A stretch of DNA of 48,302 nt. It comes from Clostridiales bacterium Firm_10 (GTDB lineage: Bacteria; Bacillota; Clostridia; Christensenellales; Aristaeellaceae). Of the stretch, positions 15,152 to 26,219 are shown one piece after another. The position numbers and the translations under genes were made by a program. Position 1 is the first letter of the stretch. Each line of letters opens with the position of its first letter. A model generated the notes under the pieces. The model ran no database searches, was not told where the DNA came from, and saw only the letters and a list, made by a program, of their open reading frames with translations. The stretch lies in assembly GCA_001603025.1 (NCBI GenBank), contig LVAP01000116.1:1-48302 (forward strand), in the 5' to 3' direction.

Positions 15152-17340
15152 TGCGCTCCTTCCCGGCCCGTCCAGCCGTCAAACTCCGCGCTCAGCGTTT
15201 CCTTCGCGTGGGATGCCGAGTAGGTCTCGCGAATGAAGCGGTCGTAGCGCGCGGACATATCGTCCAGCGCCGCCTCGTCCGCGTACAGCCGCACCAGCGT
15301 CGCCGCGAAGCCCGCCGCGTCGTCGACAGCCGGCAGCGCCTGCGGATCGCACTCGATGCCTTCCGCGCCGATGGTGGTGGTCAGCACGGGCAGGCGATGA
15401 TACATGGCCTCCACCACCTTGCCCTTGATGCCCGCGCCGTAGCGGAGCGGCACGACGGCCATGCGGCAGGTGTGATAGTAGCGGTCCAGCTCCTCGTCGC
15501 TCACCGGCCCAGTCACCACGAAGCGGTCGCCGTTCATGTCCAGCACTTCCTGCGGCGGCCTGGAGCCGATGACGAACACGCGCATGCCGTCCGTCCTGTC
15601 CTTCACCAGCGGCCAGATCTCGTCGTGCAGCCAGCGGGCCGCGTCCACGTTGGGATCGTGCGCGAAGCCGCCCAGGAACATCACGTCGCGCCGTTCGCAG
15701 GCGCGGTAGGGTGTCGGATCGCTGCCCTCGAACAGGTACGCGGGAATGGCGCGCACCCGCATCGAAGGATCGATGGCGTGCAGCGCCTCCACCTCCACTT
15801 CGGAGGGATACCACGATTCGTCCGCGCTCTCGATCAGCCTGCGCTCCCGTGCCAGCCATTCCCGCGAGGCCTCCAGCGCGCCCGCCTCGCCGGTGGCCTC
15901 GTAGCGGCGCTTTTCGCGCAGGTAGTGCAGGTCGTGTCCGTAATAGAAGATCTTCGCGCGGGTGTGCTGCTTCAGCGCGTCGATATAACGCACGGCGATG
16001 TGGGGGCGATTCAGCATCACGTAGTCGATGCAGGCGCCGTTCTCGCGCGCCCATTTCTCCCAGCCCTTCTGGAATCGCGGTCCATACAGCACCTCGATGC
16101 CCATTTGCTGCAGCGCCGAGGTATAGGGTTCGTCGCGGTAGAAGTTGTCGCCCAGGAATTTCACGTTCATGCCCTGGCTCACAAACAGCTTCAGGTAGGC
16201 GAACACCGTGCGGGAACCCGCGTCGCGGTCGAACTGCGGCACGTAGTGGTCGATCACCAGCACCGTCTTTTTGCTTCGGCTCCGGTCGCGCGCCTGAAAC
16301 ACGTTCACGCCGTTGGGAAAATGCTCGCGCTCAAGCACGTCCTTCCATTTTTCACGGAATTTTTCGACGTTTGCGATCTGGTAGGCCTTCTGGCCGGAGG
16401 AAGTATCGGTGCCGTTGGACACGCCCTCGAAGTGGATCACCACCGATTTCGGCTGGTAAACCACTTTATAGCCATGCTTTCTCACCTCGAACGCCAGGTC
16501 GCTGTCCTCGTTGTAGGCGGGAACATAGCGCTCGTCGAAACCGCCGATCTCCCGCCACAAATCCGCGCGGATCATGATGGCCGCGCCGGAAATGTAGTCC
16601 GTCTCCCGCACGTAGTTGTATTGGGGCGCGCCGGGATTGTCCAGCCGGCCGTAGTTCCAGGCCCGGCCGTCCTGCCAGAGGATGCCGCCGGCCTCCTGCA
16701 GCCGCCCGTCCGCGAACACCAGCTTCGAGCCCGCCATGCCGATGGTTTCATCGCGGGCCATGAGGCCCGTCAGGGCGCTCAGCCAGCCCGGCCGCACCTG
16801 CGTGTCGTTGTTCAGGAACAGGATACACCGGCCTCTCGCCAGCCTGGCCGCGTTGTTGCAGTTGAGCAGGAAGCGCAGGTTTTTCTCGTTGCGCGCCACG
16901 CGCGCGCCCGGAATGATGCGCGCGATGTCGACTGTGGCGTCCGTGGAGCAGTCGTCGCCCACGATGACCTCATAGGTCACGTCCGGCGTGTTTTCGAGGA
17001 TGGACTGCACGCAGGCATAGGTGTACTCAAACTGGTTGTACACCGGGATCACGATGGAGACCTCCGGATCGTCCCACACGGGCAGGTCGATCGGCGCGTA
17101 CGCCGAGGCTCGCTTCGGCCTGGGCGGCTTCACCGGTTCCACCTCGATTTCAAACTCCGGCGCGATCCCGCCATAGGCGCCGGGGTCGTCGCCATGCAGC
17201 AGGCGGCCCTTGAAATTCATGATTTTGCCCTTGTCCATATCGCGGATCATCCGCCCCGGATGCTTCAAAAACTTGACAGTATACCGGGCGATGAGGGAAA
17301 TGCCCCCCATCAGCGTCGCGCGCTTTTCAGTCGTCCCCAC
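15148..17340 (-). CDS. Two-domain glycosyltransferase (GT2 + GT4-like)
   Basis: About 730 residues with two catalytic domains. The N-terminal GT2 domain (about residues 85-340) has [17 protein letters not shown] and the FLNNDTQ DxD-like motif. The C-terminal part (about 370-715) resembles GT4 GT-B enzymes, with [17 protein letters not shown] and an ending nucleotide-binding segment ([16 protein letters not shown]). Such fusions are common in ABC-exported O-antigen and rhamnan loci and can add two different linkages. The start is GTG 17340 with AGGAG 9 nt upstream, 19 bp after the Wzt stop; the in-frame ATG at 17403 would overlap wzt by 44 bp and lacks a site. The products are part of the exported polymer's repeat (inference). 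Confidence 0.88.
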   Translation of the reverse strand: MGTTEKRATLMGGISLIARYTVKFLKHPGRMIRDMDKGKIMNFKGRLLHGDDPGAYGGIAPEFEIEVEPVKPPRPKRASAYAPIDLPVWDDPEVSIVIPVYNQFEYTYACVQSILENTPDVTYEVIVGDDCSTDATVDIARIIPGARVARNEKNLRFLLNCNNAARLARGRCILFLNNDTQVRPGWLSALTGLMARDETIGMAGSKLVFADGRLQEAGGILWQDGRAWNYGRLDNPGAPQYNYVRETDYISGAAIMIRADLWREIGGFDERYVPAYNEDSDLAFEVRKHGYKVVYQPKSVVIHFEGVSNGTDTSSGQKAYQIANVEKFREKWKDVLEREHFPNGVNVFQARDRSRSKKTVLVIDHYVPQFDRDAGSRTVFAYLKLFVSQGMNVKFLGDNFYRDEPYTSALQQMGIEVLYGPRFQKGWEKWARENGACIDYVMLNRPHIAVRYIDALKQHTRAKIFYYGHDLHYLREKRRYEATGEAGALEASREWLARERRLIESADESWYPSEVEVEALHAIDPSMRVRAIPAYLFEGSDPTPYRACERRDVMFLGGFAHDPNVDAARWLHDEIWPLVKDRTDGMRVFVIGSRPPQEVLDMNGDRFVVTGPVSDEELDRYYHTCRMAVVPLRYGAGIKGKVVEAMYHRLPVLTTTIGAEGIECDPQALPAVDDAAGFAATLVRLYADEAALDDMSARYDRFIRETYSASHAKETLSAEFDGWTGREGAQ

Positions 17341-17359
17341 ACCTGTCTTCTCCTCTCGA

Positions 17360-18655
17360 TCAGTCAGAGATCTGGTAGCTCTCCACCGAGCCTTCGTCGA
17401 CATACGTCATGCCCGGGATGTCCCGCAGCCGCTTGGGAATTTCAAACAGGAAGGCGTCGTCTGCCCAGCACAGCTGGATGTGGTCGTCCTGCACACCGCT
17501 GGCCAGACCGGGCGAAATCGTGTACTGCCCGTGGTTGAGCGGCGGCAGGCGGAAGCTCATGTCGTATTCCATGATGCCGCGGCCCGGCGGAAGCTCGCAG
17601 CGGAGCGTCTCCGTGTTGATGCCCACGGCCACGTTGCCCAGCCGGTCGCGGATGGTCAGCCCGAAGATGGGATGCGGCGTATAGGCGTCGTAGCGGGCCC
17701 GCATGCGGAACACCACGTCTTCCCCGGGCTCAACCACCTGGGCAGGGCGGCCGGTCGAGGCATGATCCAGCTCGCAGCCCAGAATCAGCGCGTCGCCGCT
17801 GCCCTTGAGATGCACGTCCTTCGCCAGCGGCAGAACGGGCGGGCGCTCCGCGCCGTCCTTCGCCTTCGCATCCGTTTCGAGGAAGGAGAAGTCGTCGCGG
17901 CCTTCGCTCTCCTCAATGCTCTGGCGGATGAGGTAATCCTCGTAAAGCTTCAGGCCGCGGTCAACGCCGCCGTCGTAGCGGATGCTGCCCTTTTCCAGCC
18001 AGATCAGCCGCTTGCAGAAGCGCAGCACCGCGCCCGGATCGTGCGTGACCAGGATGACCGTCTTGTCCTTCATCAGCTGCTCCATGGCGCGGTAGCACTT
18101 CTGCTGGAAGCGCAGGTCTCCCACGGAAAGCGCCTCGTCCACGATGAGGATGTCCGGCTCGGAGTAGATCTGGGTGGCGAAGGCCAGCCGCACGAACATG
18201 CCGCTCGAGTAGGTCTTGACCGGCTGGTGGATGAACTCGCCGATGCCCGCGAAATCGAGGATGTTCTGCAGGCGCGCGTCGGTTTCCTCCCGCGTGAAGC
18301 CCATGATGGTGCCGTTGAAATAGATGTTTTCAAGGCCGGTGTAATCCGGATTGAAGCCCGCGCCCAGCTCCAGCAGCGCGGAGATGCGCCCGTCCACCTC
18401 CACCTCACCGCCCGAGGCGTTCAGAACGCCCACGATGATCTTGAGCAGCGTGGATTTGCCCGAGCCGTTCGTGCCGATGATGCCCACCGACTCACCCTTC
18501 CGGATGTCCGCCGATACGTCCTTCAGCGCGTAGAAATCGGTGTGGCGACTCCTGTGGAAGGGGCTCATCGCCTCCTTCAGGCGGTCGCTGGGCCGGTTGT
18601 ACAGCTGATAGACCTTGTTCAGGCCGCGTATCTCGATCGCGTTTTCAGACTGCAT
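17360..18655 (-). CDS. wzt: ABC transporter ATPase with C-terminal glycan-binding domain (Wzt/TagH type)
   Basis: A 431-residue ATPase of polysaccharide export. The nucleotide-binding domain has Walker [10 protein letters not shown] (about residues 60-68), the family-typical signature YSSGM in place of LSGGQ, and Walker [13 protein letters not shown]. The C-terminal ~170 residues form a Wzt-C-like beta-sandwich (ending near ...[14 protein letters not shown]), which in O-antigen systems reads a terminal modification of the chain before export. Its presence suggests that chain end recognition occurs here too, for example of a capped sugar (inference). It pairs with the permease just upstream (19 bp gap). 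Confidence 0.92.
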   Translation of the reverse strand: MQSENAIEIRGLNKVYQLYNRPSDRLKEAMSPFHRSRHTDFYALKDVSADIRKGESVGIIGTNGSGKSTLLKIIVGVLNASGGEVEVDGRISALLELGAGFNPDYTGLENIYFNGTIMGFTREETDARLQNILDFAGIGEFIHQPVKTYSSGMFVRLAFATQIYSEPDILIVDEALSVGDLRFQQKCYRAMEQLMKDKTVILVTHDPGAVLRFCKRLIWLEKGSIRYDGGVDRGLKLYEDYLIRQSIEESEGRDDFSFLETDAKAKDGAERPPVLPLAKDVHLKGSGDALILGCELDHASTGRPAQVVEPGEDVVFRMRARYDAYTPHPIFGLTIRDRLGNVAVGINTETLRCELPPGRGIMEYDMSFRLPPLNHGQYTISPGLASGVQDDHIQLCWADDAFLFEIPKRLRDIPGMTYVDEGSVESYQISD

Positions 18656-18674
18656 CGCTTCGGTTCCTTTCCTG

Positions 18675-19487
18675 TCAAATCAGATCCGCGAAGTGGGGCT
18701 TGAGCCGCCGGAACGCCAGCCGGCCCACCGCCAGCAGGGCCAGCGTCACCGCCCAGAAATAGAGCGTCAGCCACGGCCTGTGCCAGAACGGCACGCCGTA
18801 GATCAGGCTGTCGCGATAGCCGTTCGTGATGTAATACATGGGGTTGAGCATGAAGACGGCGAGCGCCCTCTCGCCCATCTGGGCAGGCCCCCACAGCACC
18901 GGCGTGAGCCAGAACTGGATGCCCAGCACAATGCCCGTCATGTGGGCAAAATCCTTGAAGAACACGGACACCGCCGACACCAGGGCGCTGAGGCCGAGGA
19001 TCAGGCAGAACGCCGCGAAGGAGTAATAGATGATCTGCAGCCAGATCAGCTGCGGCTGGTAGCCGTAAATCTCCAGCATGAACACGGCGAAGGCCATGAA
19101 GAAGGCGTGGATGCACGTGGCGGAGAGCACCTTCACCAGCGGCAGCAGCTCCGTGCGGAAGCGCATCTTCTTCACGAGGTAGTTGTATTCATACAGGCAG
19201 CCCGCCGAGGAATTCACGCCGTCGCTGTAGTAGATCCAAGGCACGTTGGCCGCTATGTACCACAGGATGAACTCGATGTCGTCCACCGGCGATGTGCGGA
19301 AGCCCACCTGGAACACCGCCCACATCACCAGCATGCTCACCAGCGGCTGCACGAACGCCCAGGCCATGCCGAAGGCGGAGCCGGCATAGCGCGCCTTCAG
19401 ATCGTTCCTCATCAGCTGGTACAGCATGCGCCGCTCCCCCAGGAGCCCCCGCAGGCCGCTGCCCAGCGCCTTCATCCAACTCAACAC
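18675..19487 (-). CDS. wzm: ABC transporter permease of polysaccharide export (Wzm/TagG type)
   Basis: A 270-residue ABC-2 type permease with six hydrophobic segments, the amphipathic N-terminal region (RNDLKARYAGSAFGMAWAFVQP) and a C-terminal ending typical of Wzm/TagG. First gene of the 12-gene operon; it forms the membrane channel with the Wzt-type ATPase. The start is GTG 19487 with GGAGG 8 nt upstream; an ATG 12 nt further in is the alternative. Confidence 0.92.
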   Translation of the reverse strand: MLSWMKALGSGLRGLLGERRMLYQLMRNDLKARYAGSAFGMAWAFVQPLVSMLVMWAVFQVGFRTSPVDDIEFILWYIAANVPWIYYSDGVNSSAGCLYEYNYLVKKMRFRTELLPLVKVLSATCIHAFFMAFAVFMLEIYGYQPQLIWLQIIYYSFAAFCLILGLSALVSAVSVFFKDFAHMTGIVLGIQFWLTPVLWGPAQMGERALAVFMLNPMYYITNGYRDSLIYGVPFWHRPWLTLYFWAVTLALLAVGRLAFRRLKPHFADLI

Positions 19488-19534
19488 GTCCGTCCCTCCG
19501 TACGCTCCGCATACTGATCCTATTTTATTTTTTA

Positions 19535-19563
19535 ACTATACCATACTTCGCGATTTTCTGCAA
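19535..19563 (-). promoter_or_regulatory. Promoter of the polysaccharide operon
   Basis: TTGCAG (19558-19563), a 17-bp spacer and TATAGT (19535-19540) on the minus strand. No other promoter of this quality was noticed between here and 6775, so the 12 genes are probably read from it, giving a transcript of about 12.8 kb. Confidence 0.7.
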
Positions 19564-19597
19564 GCGCGCAAAGGGCCCCGCCCATAAAAACGAAAAA

Positions 19598-19620
19598 GCG
19601 CGGCGGTTTGCCGCCCGCGC
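19598..19620 (-). terminator. Terminator-like hairpin upstream of the polysaccharide promoter
   Basis: GCGCGGCGG (19598-19606) pairs with CCGCCCGCGC (19611-19620, one bulge) around a 4-nt loop. On the minus strand it is followed by TTTTTCGTTTTTA. No minus-strand gene precedes it, so it probably blocks antisense transcription coming from the patatin region. Confidence 0.55.
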
Positions 19621-19655
19621 CACATTGTCGTCAGAATCTTTTCACACAAGGCGGC

Positions 19656-19684
19656 TGGTTTTGTTCACACATTCATCTTATAAT
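19656..19684 (+). promoter_or_regulatory. Candidate promoter of the patatin-like gene
   Basis: TATAAT at 19679-19684 is perfect. The hexamer 17 bp upstream (TGGTTT) is a poor -35. The leader would be about 28 nt. Confidence 0.45.
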
Positions 19685-19717
19685 GGTCAGAGAAGATAAA
19701 AAACGGGGATGATCGAA

Positions 19718-20566
19718 ATGGAGCAGGCAGCGCTGGTTCTCGAAGGCGGCGGCATGCGGGGTCTGTACACCGTGGGCGTGACGGACTGCATGCTGGCCCA
19801 CGGCATCCTGCTGCGGGATGTGTACGGCGTGTCGGCCGGCGCCTGCCAGGGCTGCAACTACCTGTCCGGGCAGATCGGCCGCGGCGAACGCGTGTGGACA
19901 AATTACCTGAACGACCGGAACTACTGCAGCCTCTACTCGCTCCTGCACACCGGCGACCTGTTCGGCGCGCGGATGTGCTACGACCTGATTCCCAACCGGC
20001 TGGACCCCTACGATTACGAGGCCTACCGCCGCAACGTGAACCGCTTCACCATCGTGGTGACGAACTGCCTCACCGGGCGGGCCGAATACTTCTGCCCGGC
20101 TGACCTCAGGGACGGCGGCATGCCGCTGGTGCGCGCCTCCTCCTCGCTGCCGCTGGTGTCTAACATGGTCAATGTAGGCGGCGTGCCCTGCCTGGACGGC
20201 GGCGTGACGGACCCCATTCCCCTGCGCAGGTCCATCGGGGACGGGCACGGGAAAAACGTGGTCATCCTGACCCGGGAGGCGGGCTACCGCAAGGAGCCGG
20301 ACAGGGCCATGCGGCTGTACGAGCTGAAATATCGCCGCTATCCCGCCCTCGTTGAGGCGCTCCGGATCCGCCATGAGCGCTACAACGCCGCGCTCGACCT
20401 CATCGAGGCCGAGCAGCAGGCAGGCCGCGCGTTCGTCCTGCGCCCCGAGACAAAGCCGGAGGTGAACCGCATCGAAAAGAACGCCGCCAGGCTGCGCGCC
20501 CTGCGGAACGAAGGGTATCGGCAGGCCGAAAAGCTGATCGACAGGCTGAAGGAATTCCTGAAATGA
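19718..20566 (+). CDS. Patatin-like phospholipase (YjjU/RssA type)
   Basis: About 282 residues. A patatin-fold acyl hydrolase with the oxyanion GGGMRG (residues 10-15), nucleophile GVSAG (Ser39) and catalytic Asp in DGG (Asp160). Start: the ATG at 19718 matches the MEQAALVLEGGG start of homologues and has a GGGG site 9 nt upstream; ATG 19709 directly abuts that site. No signal peptide, so it acts in the cytoplasm, probably on membrane lipids or acyl esters. Transcribed towards ftsH, 91 bp away, and possibly read together with it. Confidence 0.88.
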   Translation: MEQAALVLEGGGMRGLYTVGVTDCMLAHGILLRDVYGVSAGACQGCNYLSGQIGRGERVWTNYLNDRNYCSLYSLLHTGDLFGARMCYDLIPNRLDPYDYEAYRRNVNRFTIVVTNCLTGRAEYFCPADLRDGGMPLVRASSSLPLVSNMVNVGGVPCLDGGVTDPIPLRRSIGDGHGKNVVILTREAGYRKEPDRAMRLYELKYRRYPALVEALRIRHERYNAALDLIEAEQQAGRAFVLRPETKPEVNRIEKNAARLRALRNEGYRQAEKLIDRLKEFLK

Positions 20567-20657
20567 ACCTCGCCCATCAGTCCTGCGGGGCCGGATGCTG
20601 CCATTCCCTGCAATCAGTTGTAAAACCCCATTCTCAATTCAAAAAGGTGGTGTTTCC

Positions 20658-22499
<1,842 letters not shown>

Positions 22500-22510
22500 C
22501 AGACAAATGC

Positions 22511-22545
22511 AAAGCGCCCGGCCCTTTGAAAGGGCCGGGCGCTTT
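22511..22545. terminator. Strong terminator after ftsH (bidirectional)
   Basis: A perfect 17-nt inverted repeat (22511-22527 with 22529-22545) forms a long GC-rich stem ending in CTTTGTTCC on the plus strand and CTTTGCATTTG on the minus. It separates ftsH from the convergent small gene at 22575. Confidence 0.85.
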
Positions 22546-22574
22546 GTTCCGGAACGCTCGTTTTTCGGTTGTCT

Positions 22575-22775
22575 TCAGCAGTGGGAAACGCCTGCGCGCA
22601 CGAACTGGAGCACGATGGCCGCGGCATAGGCGGCGCAGAGCCCGCCGACGGCATACCACACCGCCGACAGATGCGGCGTGGCCAGCAATCCGCCGGCCAG
22701 TCCGCCGGCCAGAAGCGCCAGCGTGCCAGAGCTCAGAACGCAGAATTTCCCGACGGCCTTCCTGAATCGCTTCAT
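22575..22775 (-). CDS. Small two-helix membrane protein, unknown function
   Basis: About 66 residues: a basic N-terminus (MKRFRKAVGK) and two hydrophobic segments (about 13-32 and 40-59) with glycine-rich packing (LLAGGLAGGLLA). AAGGGG lies 6 nt before the ATG at 22775. It ends next to the shared terminator. It follows htrA by 163 bp and may have its own weak promoter (TACAAT near 22857). I do not recognise the family. Confidence 0.6.
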   Translation of the reverse strand: MKRFRKAVGKFCVLSSGTLALLAGGLAGGLLATPHLSAVWYAVGGLCAAYAAAIVLQFVRAGVSHC

Positions 22776-22938
22776 GCCCATCCCCCTTTTCTTCCCCCGG
22801 CCCTTCCGCCCCATCGCGCAGGGCCGGTCCTGATTCATCATTCCCCGGCACCTTGAATTGTAACGGATAATTGCGGAGGAAAATTCCGGAAAAGATTAAA
22901 AGATTATGGCAAATCGCCGGGTGCGCCGCTGAATGCCC

Positions 22939-24009
22939 TCAGTCCAGAATGCCCAGGGTGATGTCCAGCTCCACGTATTCCGGGTTGTCGATCATATAGC
23001 CCATTTCGTCCAGGCAGCGGTACACCTTCACGTGCACCACCTCGCCCGCCTGATGCGTGTCCAGCAGCGCGGAAAGCTCGGTGAAGTCGTGCACGCGCAC
23101 GCCGTCGAACTCCACGATGATGTCGTTCAGCATCATGCCGGCCCGGGCGGCCGGCCCTTCGGGATCGACCTCGCTCGCCAGCAGGCCGCTCGGCGGATAG
23201 GTGCGGATGGGTTCCTCCGGGCCGTCCAGGTCGCTCACCATCACGCCCATGCGCGGACGGCGCACCACGCCGTGGGCGACCAAATCGCCCGCCACGCGCC
23301 CGATGGTGGCCGCGGGAATGGCGAAGCCGAGGCCTTCGTAAATGATGCCGTCAACCTCGCCGGCCTTCAGGGCGGCCAGGCCGATCAGCTCGCCCGCCGT
23401 GTTGAACACGCCCGCGCCGCTCGTGCCGGCGTTCAGCGCCGCGTCCAGCTGGATGAGCGGAACCGCGCGGCTGAAGTAGCCCATGTCCCTGCTCGGGCGG
23501 TTCACGCCCGACACATAGCCCACGGACAGCGTGCCGGGGAACACGACATTGTCCAGCACGGGACTGCCGATGACGAGCGCCAGGTCGCCGGGCCGCACGG
23601 CTTCGGAATCGCCCAGCGTCGCGGGCACGAGGCCCTCGGGCGCGGTTTCCAGCTCAATGACGGCCAAATCGACGCTGTCGTCGCTGAAGATGTTGCGCGC
23701 GCGGGCAATCTGCCCGTCCAGCGTTTCCACTTCGACGAAATCGGCCTCGTACACCACGTGCCAGTTGGTCAGGATGAAACCCGCCTCGACGCACACGCCG
23801 GAGCCGTAGGCGCTGATCTCAGTCGCCGGCCCGGTCTCCGGAGACCACGTCTCCTTCATGTTGCGCACCTGCACCACCGAGGCGCTCGCGCGCTCATAAG
23901 CGTCAGCCACCGGATTCGCCGCGGCGGCTTCCGCGTATCCCGCGCCGGCCGTCAGCAGCATGCACAGCGCCAGCGCCGCGCACAGCATCTTCATTGTTCC
24001 GTTCCGCAT
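22939..24009 (-). CDS. htrA: Secreted HtrA/DegP-like serine protease with one PDZ domain
   Basis: About 356 residues. A signal peptide (hydrophobic 8-22, then AGYAEA) rather than the usual membrane anchor of Firmicute HtrA, so it is probably released outside the membrane. The trypsin-like domain has the triad His84 (TNWHVV), Asp114 (DSVDLAV) and Ser197, the last in GTSGAG instead of GNSGGP. A PDZ domain occupies about 255-350. HtrA removes misfolded exported proteins. It lies 35 bp after the sensor kinase of the same operon, echoing CssRS-HtrA control in Bacillus. Several in-frame ATGs exist; ATG 24009 has AAGGGG 7 nt upstream. Confidence 0.9.
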   Translation of the reverse strand: MRNGTMKMLCAALALCMLLTAGAGYAEAAAANPVADAYERASASVVQVRNMKETWSPETGPATEISAYGSGVCVEAGFILTNWHVVYEADFVEVETLDGQIARARNIFSDDSVDLAVIELETAPEGLVPATLGDSEAVRPGDLALVIGSPVLDNVVFPGTLSVGYVSGVNRPSRDMGYFSRAVPLIQLDAALNAGTSGAGVFNTAGELIGLAALKAGEVDGIIYEGLGFAIPAATIGRVAGDLVAHGVVRRPRMGVMVSDLDGPEEPIRTYPPSGLLASEVDPEGPAARAGMMLNDIIVEFDGVRVHDFTELSALLDTHQAGEVVHVKVYRCLDEMGYMIDNPEYVELDITLGILD

Positions 24010-24044
24010 TCCCATACCCCTTTTCCTTTCGTTTGCCCAAATGG

Positions 24045-25475
24045 TCAATCGCTGTCCGCCTTCTCCAGCGTAAACACAAAGCTGGTGAGCCCGCCGGAGG
24101 AGGTCACGCTGATGGTCTGCCCGTGCTGCTCCACGATGCGCTTGGCGATGGCCAGGCCCAGGCCGGTGCCGCCGCCCGAGGTGTGCGCCTTGTCCACCTT
24201 ATAGAAGCGCTCGAACACAAAGGGCAGGTCCTCCGCCGGAATGCCTGCGCCGTCGTTTTTGACGGTCACGTAGCACAGATTGTCCACCACGTGCGTCCAT
24301 ATGATGATCTGCCCCTTCTCCGCCGCGAATTTGACCGCGTTGTCCACCAGGTTGGTGATCACCTGCGTGATGCGCGCGCTGTCCGCCAGCACGTAGCAGG
24401 GCTGCTCCTTGAAGGAGATCTCCACGTCGATGCCCTTGTCCTCGATGCGCCGCTCATACTTGAACATGATGCCCAGAATGAGCTCGTCGATGTCGAACCT
24501 CGTCTTGTCCAGCGGGATCCGGCCGGACTCAAAGCGCGACAGGTCCAGCAGCTCAGACACCAGCTTCGTCAGCCGCTGCGTTTCCGAGAGCACGGTGCCG
24601 AGGTATTTCTCCCGCTCGTCCTCGCGGATGGTGCCGTCCAGCATGCCCTGCACATAGCCCTGGATGCACGTCATGGGCGAGCGCAGTTCGTGCGACACGT
24701 TGGCCACGAAGCTCCTGCGCGACTGATCCAGCCGCCCGATCTCTTCCGCCATGCTGTTGAAGGACTCGCCCAGCTGCGCCACCTCGTCCGCGCCGCGAAT
24801 CTCCACCCGGCGGCCGAAATCGCCGTGTGCAAAGGCCTGCACCGCCTCGTTGATCTGGCGGACGGGCCGCGTCTGCCGCCGCGCGATGAACAGGGACAGG
24901 GCCGCGCCCAGCGTCAGCGCCAGCACGCCGGCCAGCAGCGAATAGCGGATGAGGTCGGAATAGTCCACCGCGAGGGAATCCACGCTCACGTTGAGCAGCA
25001 CCGCGCCCATTACGGCGGCGTTCACGCTGCGCCACGGCACGCCGATGGTCACCACCTGCGCGCCTGCCAGGCCCTGCTGGCGGATCTCCTCGCCGGAGAG
25101 CACGCGCTTGATCTGCTCGATCACCCGCTCGTCCCTCAGCGTCTCCTCGCTCACCTGGCCGTCGTTCAGGATGACCGCGTAGCCGCCCGTGTTCACCAGC
25201 CAGACGCCGGCGTCGTAGGTCTCCTGGATTTCCTCGATCTTGCGGTTGACGGCCGCGCTGGAGGCCGCGCTGGGATCAAACAGCCAGTAGGAGGTCACGT
25301 CGCGCACCTCCATGAGCTGCGCCAGGTCGCGCGCCTGAACGCGCACCTCCGCCTCCAGCGCCTCCTGCCTCTCTGCCCGCAGCAGCGCCACCATGGTGAA
25401 GGACAGCACCAGGATGGTTACCACCAGCGCCGCCAGAAAGGCGGAAAACATCCGCCAGAACAGCGAATTCTTCAC
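24045..25475 (-). CDS. Sensor histidine kinase (CssS/ResE-like)
   Basis: A 476-residue membrane kinase. TM1 at about 11-31, an extracytoplasmic sensor loop of about 145 residues, TM2 at about 177-197, HAMP (198-250), HisKA with the phospho-acceptor His262 in SHELRSP, and HATPase with N box (NLVDNAVKF) and G boxes (DGAGIP, GGTGLGL). It phosphorylates the regulator encoded 3 bp upstream. The start is GTG 25475 with AGGTGA upstream. Context with htrA suggests an envelope-stress role, as with CssS of Bacillus; the sensor loop itself has no family I recognise. Confidence 0.92.
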   Translation of the reverse strand: MKNSLFWRMFSAFLAALVVTILVLSFTMVALLRAERQEALEAEVRVQARDLAQLMEVRDVTSYWLFDPSAASSAAVNRKIEEIQETYDAGVWLVNTGGYAVILNDGQVSEETLRDERVIEQIKRVLSGEEIRQQGLAGAQVVTIGVPWRSVNAAVMGAVLLNVSVDSLAVDYSDLIRYSLLAGVLALTLGAALSLFIARRQTRPVRQINEAVQAFAHGDFGRRVEIRGADEVAQLGESFNSMAEEIGRLDQSRRSFVANVSHELRSPMTCIQGYVQGMLDGTIREDEREKYLGTVLSETQRLTKLVSELLDLSRFESGRIPLDKTRFDIDELILGIMFKYERRIEDKGIDVEISFKEQPCYVLADSARITQVITNLVDNAVKFAAEKGQIIIWTHVVDNLCYVTVKNDGAGIPAEDLPFVFERFYKVDKAHTSGGGTGLGLAIAKRIVEQHGQTISVTSSGGLTSFVFTLEKADSD

Positions 25476-25478
25476 CGC

Positions 25479-26171
25479 CTATTTCACCTCGAACTTGTAG
25501 CCCACGCCCCACACCGTGCGCAGCACCCAGCCCAGCTCCTCGCTGCCCACCAGCTTGTCGCGGATGCGCTTCACGTGCACGTCCACCGTGCGGGAATCGC
25601 CAAAGAAATCATAGCCCCACACCTGTTCGAGCAGCTGTTCCCGGGTGAACACCGTGCCCGGGTGGCTGGCCAGGAAATACAGGAGCTCCAGCTCCTTGGG
25701 CGGCATTTCCAGCGGGCGGCCCAGGTAAGTGACCGTGTACTGGCTGATGTTGATGGTCAGGCCCGGGAAGGACAGCTCCTTGCCGCCGCTGCTTGGCTCC
25801 GCCGTCTGGAAACGGCGCAGCACCGCTTTAATGCGCGCCACCAGCTCCTTGGTGTCGAAGGGTTTCACGATGTAATCGTCCGCGCCCAGCTCCAGGCCGA
25901 GCACCTTGTCAAAGGTCTCGTCCTTGGCGGTGAGCATGATGATGGGGATGTTGGAAACCTTGCGCACCTCGCGGCACACCTGCCAGCCGTCCATGACCGG
26001 CAGCATGATGTCCAGCAGCATCAGGTTGGGCGGATCGTTTTTGAAGATGCGCAGCGCCTCGTCCCCCGCCGCGGCGGTGCTCACGTCGAAGCCCTCCCGG
26101 GTGAGGTACAGGCTGATGAGCTGCTGGATGTTGGGATCGTCGTCCACGATCATGATCTTGAGCTTATTCAT
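25479..26171 (-). CDS. OmpR/PhoB-family response regulator
   Basis: A 230-residue regulator: receiver domain with acidic pocket (DDD, 10-12), phospho-acceptor Asp54, Thr of LTAKD and Lys of VKPFD, then a winged-helix DNA-binding domain with the typical SRTVDVHVKRIRDK recognition helix. First gene of the regulator-kinase-htrA group. Adjacent 26186-26215 carries a candidate promoter. The likely target is its own operon including htrA (inference). Confidence 0.94.
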   Translation of the reverse strand: MNKLKIMIVDDDPNIQQLISLYLTREGFDVSTAAAGDEALRIFKNDPPNLMLLDIMLPVMDGWQVCREVRKVSNIPIIMLTAKDETFDKVLGLELGADDYIVKPFDTKELVARIKAVLRRFQTAEPSSGGKELSFPGLTINISQYTVTYLGRPLEMPPKELELLYFLASHPGTVFTREQLLEQVWGYDFFGDSRTVDVHVKRIRDKLVGSEELGWVLRTVWGVGYKFEVK

Positions 26172-26185
26172 AATAACACCTCTGG

Positions 26186-26215
26186 AGAATAGTGAGAACA
26201 GCGGTTTGCTGCCAA
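26186..26215 (-). promoter_or_regulatory. Candidate promoter of the two-component operon
   Basis: TTGGCA (26210-26215), an 18-bp spacer and TATTCT (26186-26191) on the minus strand, within the 48-bp gap after the acetyltransferase gene. Confidence 0.45.
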
Positions 26216-26219
26216 CGCA

